Shown: piece after piece, positions 9,568 to 19,592 of the stretch | Numbering within the stretch: the stretch's first letter is position 1 | How the letters are laid out: each line of letters opens with the position of its first letter | NCBI GenBank assembly: GCA_001557505.1 | Contig: LSAX01000002.1 | Location: 5,022,001 to 5,086,000 of the forward strand | Length of the DNA: 64,000 nt | Source: Reticulascus tulasneorum | Lineage: Eukaryota > Ascomycota > Sordariomycetes > Glomerellales > Reticulascaceae | Direction of reading: 5' to 3' | Made by a program: the position numbers and the translations under genes | The notes under the pieces: generated by a model | Seen by the model: only the letters and a program-made list of their open reading frames with translations | What the model was told of the DNA's origin: nothing | Database searches by the model: none

Positions 9568-10993
9568 TCATAGTATACCCCCTCGTCGATGGAACCACAG
9601 TCTGGCCTCGTCGATTCCAAGAAAGCCCACCATGAATATACGCCCAAAAGAATCCACATCATCTGATTCGGCCTTCTCAAGCACCGTACCAAAGTTGGTC
9701 GGGGTCACGACGAGACCTTGTTTCCCACACCAAGCAACCTCAAAATCGACAATGTTCTGAGCGTTCCAGAGATGAGCCGAGAATGTCCACGAGTTAACAT
9801 GAAGCATATTTCCACAGTCACCTGGTTGCCCCGGTCGGCCCGTGAGATACTGGTATGCTTCGAGGATAAAGAAAGAAAACAAAACACTACGCCTTATGGA
9901 CTCTTGAATAATCCAATGTTGCCAGAATTCTGGTGTTACCAGAGAAGCACTATGAGAGAGCAGGTTGGATGTCATACTGGCTGCATTTTGAGGGATTGAA
10001 CTACCCGTGGGATAAGTGCCACCGAAGGTCATTAGGGGAATCAATGCCATGGCTGCAGATTCAAATGCTGGAATTGCCTTTTCGGCGGATACGCGACTGC
10101 GGATATCGCCATCAAAAAGACGTATAATTTGATAGAGAATGAGAGCGTGCAATCTAGCCAGAGCATCTAGAGACGTCTCAGGCTCGGGAGAAGTCAGAAG
10201 CTCAGAAGCTCGACACTCGATGATCCGAAGAATGATCGGAGCATTCACGGTATTCTTAGCCAGGTAAAGCGAGCAGCAGGCATAAGCATCTAGTGGCGCT
10301 TGTTCAGCACTTGAGCGTGGCAGAACCGCAAAACATACCTTGCATACAGCGAGGCATCGCCTGCCGATAGAGCATGTGGTGAGACCACGGTGTTCGGTTT
10401 TCCGTGACCGTTGTTGACGGAGCTTTACGAAGCTCGTCAATGGAGTACTGTAGCCGAGAAGCTATGGTGTGGCCCAGCGATTCGCCAAGATCTGGAAATC
10501 TGTCGTGATCGGACGGAACGACAGTCATGGAAGATGCGGAAGGTAGCACGGCTGGCGAAACATCCCCAAATAGAGCATCGGTGGTAAAGAATGTGTCTAG
10601 CCCTTCGTTTAGAGAGCTAGACACGAAGTAGTCGCCAAGGTCTGCCGGCAGCGTGTCGCTAAATCCACCCTGAAGGGTGGAGGATCTGTTTGTGGTTTTG
10701 GCGAATTCGGGTTGTTCAAGCACAGCGCCTGATACTGGAGCAGAATCCAAACGGTCGACGGCCGACGTAGCTAAAGTGGTGTCTTCGAGAACGCCAAGCC
10801 GACTAGAAGGCGATGTGGCTTCTCGAAGCAGACATCGACTCTGACCGGATGGGTAATTGCACGTAATGTTTCGCCGATTACATCGCAAACAAGCGGGTGA
10901 AGCGAGGTCGCAGCGGCGTTTGGCGCGGGTGCACGCCTGACAGGACTTCCGCCTGGGTGGCGGATTTGCTCTTTCAGCAAATGAGTTAGACAT
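9568..10993 (-). CDS. Zn2Cys6 transcription factor, probably pathway-specific
   Basis: Two exons (10993-10339, 10289-9568) give 458 residues. The N-terminal binuclear zinc cluster is complete: C18-X2-C21-X6-C28-X6-C35-X2-C38-X6-C45, with the basic RAKRRCD segment. A Ser/Asp-rich middle region follows, and then a helical C-terminal half (DAYACCSLYLAKN onward). That half resembles the ligand/activation region of short fungal regulators near metabolite gene groups, not the full fungal-specific TF domain of longer proteins. The start is divergent from the 2-oxoglutarate oxygenase with 370 bp between start codons, so the factor may control that gene from the shared promoter. This is inferred from layout. 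Confidence 0.85.
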
Positions 10994-11363
10994 GGAACAG
11001 GGAGGATCCTAGATAACCGGCAGGAATCCCTCTGTGTGTGGCCTGGAAATAAATCAAGCAGTCAGTAGGGGTCTTCGTCGCGAGGATGCCAACGACTGGG
11101 GATGAGATGTTTGGCGGACAGTGGTCACCTCACTGCACGTGCCCTACCTTATTTATTCAGACAAGGGAAGGTTTTGGGCCATGTAGTGCTTATGTAAGCG
11201 ATTCTGGCACCAACCTGTGCCTAAGGTACCTGACCATTTGGCCTCGAACGCCAATCTTCTGACTCGTCAAACGGTCGTGACAAATCAGTTCCCAAAGAAA
11301 GGAGTCTCTTTCTTATTAGCATTCAATATGACCTGGAATTGATTCTTTAACAGTCTATTCGAA
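10994..11363. promoter_or_regulatory. Shared divergent promoter, Zn2Cys6 factor / 2OG oxygenase
   Basis: This 370-bp segment lies between the two start codons. It contains a palindromic GCACGTGC (11135-11142), an E-box-type CACGTG core. No CGG-N-CCG pair typical of Zn2Cys6 binding stands out, so autoregulation is not shown. Confidence 0.4.
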
Positions 11364-12492
11364 ATGGCTTCATCACAGTCATTTACTGAGATCCCCTGTC
11401 TGGACTTGTCGCTGTCTGCCACGGCCCGGAAACCTCGCTTGCTTGATCAGTTGCGACACGCCGTTACCCGTGTAGGATTTCTATACGTTGCAAATCATGG
11501 AGTGCCCGAAACAGTTGTTGCAAACATGATTGATGCACTGCCTGTGTTTTTCTCACTTCCAACAGAGGCGAAGAATGAGATTGCTCTGGCAAAGTCGCCA
11601 CATTTCCTTGGATATAGCACCCCTGGCTCAGAGATGACTGCCGGAGAGCAAGACCACAGAGAGCAAGTTGAGTTTGCCACAGAACTTCGGGACGACTGGA
11701 GAGGAGATAAGGCCTTGTGTGAGCGGTTGCGAGGACCAAACCAGGTGCGCTGGAGAATCTAAACCTACTGCAAGCAAGTTTCGCTAACGGGCCAAGTGGC
11801 CATCTGCATCTCCCGAACTTCGAAATGTCATTGAGCAATACATGCAGGCAATGACTCTTCTTGGTGAAAGATTTCTAGAATTGGTTGCGGAAGCGCTCTC
11901 TCTTCCCCCACAGAGCTTCATACCCTTCCTGTCCGACCAACACCGTCTGAAGATGCTCCACTATCCTGCCAGCTCAACAGACAGCGGTGTCAGTGGGAAT
12001 ACCCAAGGTGTTGGCCCCCACAAGGATTCTTCTGGATGGTGGACTTTCCTGCTGCAGGCCTCGCCAATGAATGTCAAAGGTCTTCAAGTCCTCAACAGGG
12101 AAGGAGCCTGGATTGATGTTCCAAGGATCCCGGGAACCTTCGTTGTAAACATCGGCCAGGCGTTCGAGGTTGTCACGCATGGAGTTTGCAAGGCGACCGT
12201 TCACCGGGTGCTATCTACGACAGACCAAAGATTCAGCGTTCCGTTCTTTCAAGGTGTCAGACGCAGTCTATCGAAGGACGAGGCTCTTGGTGCATTTCGC
12301 GACCACTTTGCAGATCCCAAATGGCAAGATGTTGGAACCTCCGGGACAGCAAATCTGATTGACTCTCCTTTCTTAAAGGGAAGTTATGATACTTGGGGGG
12401 AAAGCCAACTCAGAATCAAGATTAGGAGTCACCGCGACGTTGGCCAGATCTTCTATCCTGAAGTATACGAAAAGTATATCCATGATGGTTAG
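11364..12492 (+). CDS. 2-oxoglutarate/Fe(II)-dependent oxygenase (isopenicillin-N-synthase-like)
   Basis: Two exons (11364-11744, 11797-12492) give 358 residues. The 52-nt intron has a GTGCGC donor and a GCTAAC branch. The N-terminal DIOX_N half has IPCLDLS and a VGFLYVANHGVPE motif. The double-stranded beta-helix carries the iron ligands H202 and D204 (GPHKDSS) and H263 (ATVHRVL), and the 2-oxoglutarate-binding R272-x-S274 (RFSVPFF). All catalytic residues are present. Such enzymes hydroxylate, desaturate or cyclise small molecules in the cytosol; the substrate is unknown. The gene is divergent from the Zn2Cys6 factor and close to an MFS exporter, a common arrangement for tailoring enzymes, but no synthase backbone gene lies nearby. 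Confidence 0.88.
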
Positions 12493-12627
12493 TGAGAAAG
12501 ACGGGGTTGTGATGTGGAAATTATTGTGACATCTGGACTGCGCCTGCTCGATGACTTCGAAAGTTCATTGCCTTTCTAGGTCCGACTCACGCGTACGATC
12601 AAGTTGTGCAGCCAATCCGAGCCATAC

Positions 12628-13728
12628 TCATCCAATGCTAAAAGAATTGACCTTTCCATACGTCTTCCTGCTCCATTCTGCAAACCCGTCGCTCAGTGAC
12701 TGTGTTAAGGTCGAATCGTATCTCATTCCACTTGCTGTAAAAGACAAGTATCCAGTTCTCCATGTCAACCATTCCTCAGCTAGGGGGCCATCGGGAGCCC
12801 GTAAAATACCAACAGCAATATCCAAGATCCTATCGCCATTGCTCAATGTCCGTGTGCCATCATTGTCGAAGTGACCAGCGACCATCGCGCCACATGTCCC
12901 ACAGAATGTTCGCACAACACCAGTGGAGGAAACAAACGTTTTCGATGTGCCCAGCGAGAGATCTGCAGGCATCTCAGGGGATATCAGTGACTGTGGCACG
13001 AACGTCCATCCAACGGCGTGGGAGCCGGACTGCAACCGACAATCATCGCAGACATCCAGAGCACCCATCCATTTGGCTGAGTCAAGAGGCGACAGCCATG
13101 CGCTGTATTCTGGGTCTCCCTCCATTGAAAGAGCTGGGCGAGATATGAAGAATGACACGCCACCACAGTGACACTCGGCTCGAAGTCTCTCCTGGCCGTC
13201 TGGTCCATATTCGCGGGGTGGAAGGGCGATTTGCCCCTCTTCCTCATTCTTTGGGTTCTGCACTATCATTTTGGCATCAGAGAGGGTTGGCAGCCAATCA
13301 TAAAGACCTCCACCTGGAGCAGAGTTTGTGTTGACATGAGATTTGATGTGCCATACGGGTGGTTGGTCGTCCTTATTGTCGTCGAATATCGAGGTGGAGA
13401 TGACCCAGTTCAAGTCATCAATCCCCACGTCGCCTATATGGCAACCACAATTACTACAGAAATACCGATCACTCTTGGCTGACGAGTGTCTGTATTTAGT
13501 CAGTTTCCCCAGACCGGATGGGCCAACCCACTCGGGGGCAGTTCCTTGTGGCAGCGGTGCATGAAAGATGCACAGTGTTCCGTGAGTATGGCGACAGATG
13601 CTGCAATGACAAAGATGCACTTCGAGGGGCAGATACTTAGACGGAACTCTGAGTTCGAAATGCACAGAATGGCAGTAGCACCGTGCGGTGAGGGTTTTCG
13701 TCTCACCAGTCAGATCTGCGCCAGCCAT
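12628..13728 (-). CDS. Tandem CENP-V/GFA-domain zinc protein
   Basis: This is a single exon of 366 residues. Two glutathione-dependent formaldehyde-activating (GFA/CENP-V) domains lie in tandem. Domain 1 (about 14-140) has the full zinc set: RCYCHSVHF, LCHCSICR and FCSNCGCHIG. Domain 2 (about 185-340) has ECHCGGVSF and FCGTCGAMV, but its central motif reads DVCDDCRLQSG. The first Cys of the usual CxCxxC is replaced by Asp, so one zinc site may be weakened. Family members bind zinc and sometimes glutathione adducts; catalysis is unproven for most fungal two-domain members. The gene converges on the 2OG oxygenase, with about 135 bp between the 3' ends. Confidence 0.85.
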   Translation of the reverse strand: MAGADLTGETKTLTARCYCHSVHFELRVPSKYLPLEVHLCHCSICRHTHGTLCIFHAPLPQGTAPEWVGPSGLGKLTKYRHSSAKSDRYFCSNCGCHIGDVGIDDLNWVISTSIFDDNKDDQPPVWHIKSHVNTNSAPGGGLYDWLPTLSDAKMIVQNPKNEEEGQIALPPREYGPDGQERLRAECHCGGVSFFISRPALSMEGDPEYSAWLSPLDSAKWMGALDVCDDCRLQSGSHAVGWTFVPQSLISPEMPADLSLGTSKTFVSSTGVVRTFCGTCGAMVAGHFDNDGTRTLSNGDRILDIAVGILRAPDGPLAEEWLTWRTGYLSFTASGMRYDSTLTQSLSDGFAEWSRKTYGKVNSFSIG

Positions 13729-14039
13729 TTTTTGCGAGAGTTGAAAGCTTGCTGCTAAGGGTTTTACAAATTATGGACACTCGACAAGGGGGGGAGAAGT
13801 TGAAAGCGGAATATGGAGGTTCAATGGGCAACTGACAAGTGTATGATTCCCATTGAAGTATTTTGCTGATGATTATTTAGCAGATAGCATACCAGGTATG
13901 TGGGTTGACGCAGCTGGCGCATGAGACAGATTGCAAAATCGTCATCAAAGTGCTTCGGCCGAATATTCCTCCGAGGCATTGGAGCAGCGGCTTCAAGTTT
14001 TGTGTGCGCGGGCATCAATATGAAAAAATCATCGTTCTG
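13729..14039. other. Short intergenic stretch, nothing recognised
   Basis: This is the 5' flank of the GFA gene on one side and of the transporter relic on the other. No supported gene is present. Confidence 0.4.
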
Positions 14040-14524
14040 TCAGAACCGTGAAGTCCTCTAGCTTTCTACGACCATGAACTCTCGCCTAAATGAAAACGCC
14101 ACGCCAGGGTGCAAGCTAAGTAAAGTCCGGAGAGGGACTCGTAGCTTCTGGAAATGCAAGAGGAGAACGTCATGAAATATGCGGGCGCATAGTACCACGA
14201 CACTTGCTCAAGCTCGTGAACTCGTTCCAGTAATCTTTCGAATAGCCGTGCCAAGAATAGTCTAGGGACAGAAGTCCATTAGTCTAGTCTATCCTCATGA
14301 CACAACGGGGGACATCTAACATGGCCCAGTGCCACGAAGAAAGACGCAAGCATGACAGAAATGACGATAGCCGTAAGACGGACTCCATGTGGATAGCTAT
14401 CAGTGGTTATGATTGAAGTATTCATGTAACTGTATTCTGTCGCTTGTTCTTCTGGGATTGAACTAACCCAGCCCGTGTGGGTGGTTGCGTGAGAGCTTTT
14501 TGGAGTGCTGTTGTCTCTTTTCAT
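14040..14524 (-). pseudogene. Relic of an MFS (DHA2-type) transporter, N-terminal part only
   Basis: From an ATG at 14524 the minus strand encodes a hydrophilic N-terminus and then a first transmembrane segment of DHA2 type (GVRLTAIVISVMLASFFVALG). The frame is then lost. Further on, another frame gives TILGTAIRKIT, which matches the conserved segment after TM1, and at about 14201-14147 a third frame gives LEQVSWYYAPAYFMTF, the usual TM2 start of such exporters. Similarity fades after YLACTLA. A stop and at least one frameshift interrupt the pieces, and nothing resembling TM3-TM14 follows. An intron could explain one break (CCCTAG acceptor near 14264) but not the rest. I read it as a decayed, truncated gene. 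Confidence 0.6.
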
Positions 14525-16105
14525 GCTAGGAATCTGTGTTTGCCATCACGAAGTATTGTGTAGGTAAACGTGGAAAAATAGAGTAGTACAGAAATGTGTG
14601 CTTCCACGTGAGATACTACGAATCTTATATTTTCTCGACCTCGGGTAAAATTTTCGATGACCGTAACCTTCGCCCCTTGTAGCTTGGGTCATTCGCCCGA
14701 ACATTGATGCTTTAGCCTATGACAGTAGTCATGGTGGTAGGACTTTGTAGCGTCTCAAAAGACGCAAATGGGTATTTACCCTACCTATATTGGGCAATCA
14801 AGAGGATGAGATGTGAACAGCAATCGGTGGAGTTCACCGCCCTTGACAAACAAGGATTCCCACTATAGCGGCCGAGGGTTCATGGTGTAGAGCGGCCATG
14901 TTGCATTTGAGAACGCCTTAGCTAGTTACATAGTGGGTTCGCGTGCATCTAAAAGTCACGAGACAACGAGACTGAATGTTCAGATGCTAGGTTGCGATGG
15001 AAAGGTAGAGCAAGAGTGGGAAGATTGCTGCTGGTAGGCATCTAGACAACCTATGAATATATTTGCACCCATCGCTTCGAGTGCTAGAACCCCTCCTGGA
15101 CCTAGAATGTGAAGGTTGTGCCTATCTTCGACGACAGCCATCGCGTCCACGGATTGCCCCGTGGGTTTACAAGAACCAGCCTACATAGTGCAGACAAAGA
15201 TATCGCGAACAAATGGTAGGATTAGCGCCCATTCCATCCTAGAGCAGCTAGACACCTATCAGATAGGAATCGAGAGTCTTTGAAGGGAATACCAAGAAGC
15301 GGTTCAAGCAGTCAAGACATTTTTCTTATGCCTACATAGCATACCTAATTATCTCACACATTGAACAAACAAGCTGGTGAAAGACGCAACAGGAGCGAAA
15401 TAGTGTATGCTCGGCGGAGAAGCTTGATGGTTTGCCGTTGGTAACGAGGTTGGAATCAGATTCCTTTATCGAGGAATGAGCTCTATTCGGATAGCAGCTG
15501 CAGAGAAATGCTGTGCTAATATGGAGAGCCGTAAGCTGCACAGTCAGGTTTGTTGCAATTGTTCACATGGAACATAGACGTTCTGTGCGTCTTGTATTTC
15601 ATCTTGCACCTGGTTATTAGCTTTGGCATTCTTGAGTAGAGGAAGGAGTTGAAAGAACAAAGGGTTCTTCTTTAGTTCCACTAGATTTGCCATCTTTAAA
15701 ACCTTGAAGTTTGTCAATCTCGTCAGTTGGCCAGGTCCTAGCCGCATAGTTCTAATTACTCAGGACTTGGCCAGATCAACATGTATGTAATATGGGAAAG
15801 AGAGCACTGAGCTATTGATTTTCGATCTAACAAATAGCCGAATTCGAAAGGATTGCCGAGTCTTGCGAACCAAGGTCTAATTACTTGAAGCTGCGTAAGG
15901 GTGTTTGCTGAAGATAAAACACAATTTTATTCATGCATGCACCCTTGACCAAATTTCATGAAGGTTAATATTACTTTGACTATTAGCAGCTTGAATAATA
16001 GTGTCTCGGCTTCCCCTAAGAACTCCACCATCCACACCTGCTCTAATCTTTTCTTCAAATTATCAATCCATGTTTGTGGACTACGCCATTCAACCAAGGT
16101 ACTCC
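14525..16105. other. Gene-poor interval
   Basis: This is about 1.6 kb without a recognisable gene. One minus-strand frame (15544-15747, 67 residues) has a coding-like KNPLFFQLLPLLKNAK stretch but no family I know, no signal peptide and no clear splice partner. It may be part of a decayed gene. Confidence 0.4.
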
Positions 16106-16534
16106 TCAGAGTGCGGTAGGCACGTAGTTCTGGTTAGGAGTAACGGCGACACCGTTGACAAGCTGCTTATCGGTGTATGCCGGCCAAACAATTTGAGACT
16201 GAGTCTTGACTGCAAGCGTTGTGAAACCGTTGCCCGGACCAAATTGACCGCTCCAGCCGGAGCTTACAGTATAGCCGCCGCATTTGATCAAATTGGCTGG
16301 GGCTCGGCTGGCTGGGGCACCAGTAACTGTGTAAACACACCCCGTCTTGGGATTGGTGCCAGCATTGGTGTTGACAGTGAAGCTGTAGCGGCACGAGGTG
16401 TCGGCACCATTGCAAGTGCGTGTGAAAACCTCAATCGTCCACGGAGTCGCGGCACGCTCACTTAGCGTCGTGGGAGCTGCGATGGTTGTGCTCGCAGCGG
16501 CGAGGATTGCGAGGATGGTTCCGAGGTACTGCAT
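16106..16534 (-). CDS. Small secreted protein resembling fungal hypersensitive-response-inducing elicitors
   Basis: This is a single exon of 142 residues. I start it at 16534 because it gives a clean signal peptide (MQYLGTILAILAAASTTIAA), whereas the longer open frame upstream is leader. The mature part starts near WTIEVFTRTCNGADTSC and contains four Cys, FTVNTNAG, CVYTVTGAPAS, SGWSGQFGPGNGFTT and IVWPAYTD. From memory this pattern matches the family annotated as hypersensitive response-inducing protein (Hrip1-like), small beta-rich secreted proteins of ascomycetes. A role in surface or host interaction is family knowledge, not shown here. A TATA box lies about 125 bp upstream. Confidence 0.7.
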   Translation of the reverse strand: MQYLGTILAILAAASTTIAAPTTLSERAATPWTIEVFTRTCNGADTSCRYSFTVNTNAGTNPKTGCVYTVTGAPASRAPANLIKCGGYTVSSGWSGQFGPGNGFTTLAVKTQSQIVWPAYTDKQLVNGVAVTPNQNYVPTAL

Positions 16535-18183
16535 TTTGGGCTTGGTAGAGAAGAGTTTGTTGAACGAGAATGGAATAGTTTTCGAGTCCTTGATGAAGAT
16601 ATTGAAACTGGATGGTTTGCGAACCTTTGAGTCTGGTAAGGTGAGAGCGATGCTTCTTTTTATAGCTGATGTCTTGACTAATTTCTCATGCTTGGCCATG
16701 GCAAAGCTGACGACACTAAGAGTAGGAGATACGACACTTGAGATCAGATGGTACATTGCCGTCGAATCCACCGTAAGCCTGCATCCTCCTAGTTCCGATC
16801 TTCGCCATTATCTGAATAACAACCTCGTATGCCTGCGGGCAAGTGAGCGCGAGCAGATTCCTTGTGTGTGGGTCAATATACAGGCGCAGCGGCTGATTCC
16901 TGGAAAATGATCGGCACATGCAAGCTTGCCCCGGATTTCCATCAGCCCTAGACGACCTGTAGATCTGTGGATGTTTACCCATGTGCGATAGACAGATAGC
17001 TGGTAGCTCGTTGAAATATCGGAGTGGAATATCGGACTTTCAAGCTATATATATGGCTTGACGATTAAATTGGGATGGCCGACGCTCTTTGACTTTGTGC
17101 CAAATGTCGCCCTGTTTTTAAAATCCATTTCAGCTGTCCTACACCTGTTTTCGCGCTATGGTCAGCTCTTACTTGGAAGTCGCACTGAATGCAGAATGGC
17201 TAAATGAGGTTGCAACCTATGGTGGCTCAAGCCATCTCGTATTAATCCTGCGGACATGTAATGTGACCGGGCCAGCCAATGGTACTTTTGCAGGTACGGC
17301 ACGAATACGAAATGCTGTAACGCTGCTTATAGTTACTCTCACCGCAAGGAAATTATCTCATGAGAGAAATAATCATAAGCACTTTTGTAATGTACAACAC
17401 TGATGGATTGGAGGAGGTTCAAATCAATACGTTAATGTACTCCCGCAGTCCTGTCTTGAGGAGTCTATGGCTGGTCATTACGACGCTAGCAAGGCTCGAA
17501 CGCAATGCGACTCAGCAGGCAATAACCAATAACTTGGTAAAGGATTGAATGGAAAAGCTGGCAAAACTGAATCGCATAACGTACAAGATCTTGGTTGTAA
17601 ATTCGAATCATGACATTGACGCTAGCCTTGCGCAGCAACTTTCTCGTCTTGAAGCGTCCTTGGCCCAACCCCTGAGCATTCCATAAGTACCAGATCGCCC
17701 TTCGCATGAATTTGCACCGTGAACAACTGCCTAAGTGACATGAATGTGCTCATATATTAGTGATAATAGAGAGGGACGACATATTCCATCGCTCACTGCA
17801 TATCGCAGGAGATACCGGGTTGTAGCTTGAATATTGGAATTTGCACTCCACATACTCTCTGATACAACGCGGATGCATGTCGTCTAGCGCGACTTACCAA
17901 CATAGACACCTCGTCTTCTAGTTAGTAATAGGCCCTCTGGTGTAAGTTTCGTTTACGGGTCTTCCAAGGATACATTACTGCGTCGTATCTCAGTTTATTG
18001 TTGAAATACGTATCAAAACATGACAGAGTATACCAAGGCCGAGTTACATCTGATATGCCTCCGTGGGAGGCATGGGAGACAACTTGGGGCGTATATGGAA
18101 AGCCTAATAGCTAGCTAGAGATCTCTTATTTCAAGTCAATCTTTCGAATTAAATTACTAATCTCTCTATAAAATACCAGGCCG
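16535..18183. other. Intergenic, 1.65 kb
   Basis: The stretch holds the elicitor-like gene promoter and the 3' flank of the siderophore acyltransferase. Short frames on both strands have no family resemblance. Confidence 0.45.
16657..16664 (-). promoter_or_regulatory. TATA box of elicitor-like gene
   Basis: TATAAAAA reads on the minus strand 123-130 bp upstream of the ATG at 16534. It supports a short leader and the choice of that ATG. Confidence 0.5.
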
Positions 18184-19592
18184 TTATAACTTAGCATTCC
18201 ATGCCGCGCGGTCTGCGGATTCTAATGGCCTCTCTCGTCCATCCCAGAATAATGGACACAGTTGAAACCATTTCTCGCGGCTACAAACTGAATGAACAGA
18301 ACGCTTATGGCCCAAGTCAACATACTTGCCGATTACAAGACCCTGGGAATTCTCATAAGATAATATAGTTGAACCCGTGGCCCGCGGCTCGCCCACGACG
18401 TTGGCAGTCCGAGGATCGTCTAAGAAGCAATAATGGATACAACTAGAATACCATGCGTTGACTCGCTGCGCGCCACGAAATGAGGCGTCACCAACAAGTG
18501 AATGCCGTCCACGGTCGTAGTCTCCGGCGTCGTAATGGGCGCCGTAATGATCTTCCTGCAGACAATTATAAGCGTCAATGGGTTGGCTAGAGAGAAACAG
18601 CAACTATAATGGGAAGGGCTTACCTTTGCCCAGTATAGCTCAAAGTAAGCGAATCGAGACTGGTCGAAACGGCCATACAAGCAAAGAACATGAGGGTCAA
18701 GGTGTAATTTGCGCAAATACTCTCGATGCTGGTCCAAAGTTCCCGTCTCATTCCAGCCCACTGCGACACGTGGGTCATTTTGCCACTTGTTGAAAAGGCT
18801 CAAATGTTCCTGGTCCTGCCAGTCAACAACCTCAAGTGAGAAGTGTGTATCAATCTCTGGGATATAGCGACTGTAAGCAATCGATCCTGGGCGCGGCTTG
18901 AGTCGACGCACTGGATGGCGAGTGTATACAGGTTGCTCTGGAAATTTGTTCGTCATTTGATAGCTCTCGGGCATGATTGGGTATTCAGCTAAAGATGTCC
19001 GCAGAGACCCATCTGTACCGTCTCCCACAACCCAGATCGGGCGAGGGCCAGTCGGCGAAGCTGCACCTTGCCAGAACGCACTTCGAAGAATTAACAGTTG
19101 TTCGAGCTCCGCAGTCACCTCCTCCCTAGGGATTTGCCGTCGCTTTGGATGATCAACTCCCAGACCAGTGGCAAGCAGTTCATTTCGAATAATTCGCCGC
19201 CCTTCACCAAGCAAGTTAAGCCTGAAGAACTCGCACGTCGGATACGAGAGGTATATTGCGTGAATTACATTCCAGATCTGGCCTAAAACAGGTGGACCGG
19301 GCTCTGCCCACTGAAAGGTTGTTGATGGACTTCGACACGCTCGACCCCAGGGACTGTTATCTGATATAGGAGGACATCCATCTTTGGACGGGAGCAATAA
19401 ATCATGCCAAAAGAGTGAACTTGAGTGGAGAGGTTGCGGCGGAGATTGTCCATCCGGAGGCTGGCTTTCGATTGCTAAGTTGAGCTTGGGCGGCGTTGTT
19501 TCGGCGACAGTGTGCACTCGATATGCGGTCAAAAAAGGGTGTGGAAGTTTTACTAGAGGATATCTGCAGGGAGATATCGAATTGGAGGCCAT
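18184..19592 (-). CDS. sidF: Siderophore N5-hydroxyornithine acyltransferase, SidF type
   Basis: Two exons (19592-18624, 18555-18184) give 446 residues. The C-terminal GNAT-fold region of the MbtK/IucB-like siderophore acyltransferase type includes [33 protein letters not shown] and, after the intron, [23 protein letters not shown]. The protein ends in AKL, a PTS1 peroxisomal signal. In Aspergillus SidF is peroxisomal and transfers anhydromevalonyl from CoA to N5-hydroxyornithine, while the homologous acetyltransferase SidL is cytosolic. The PTS1 plus the neighbouring SidH- and SidD-type genes favour SidF. The 69-nt intron has a GTAAGC donor and a CTGCAG acceptor. Residues 1-230 form the variable N-terminal domain usual for this family. 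The order sidF-sidH-sidD is as in Aspergillus fumigatus, from memory. Confidence 0.87.
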
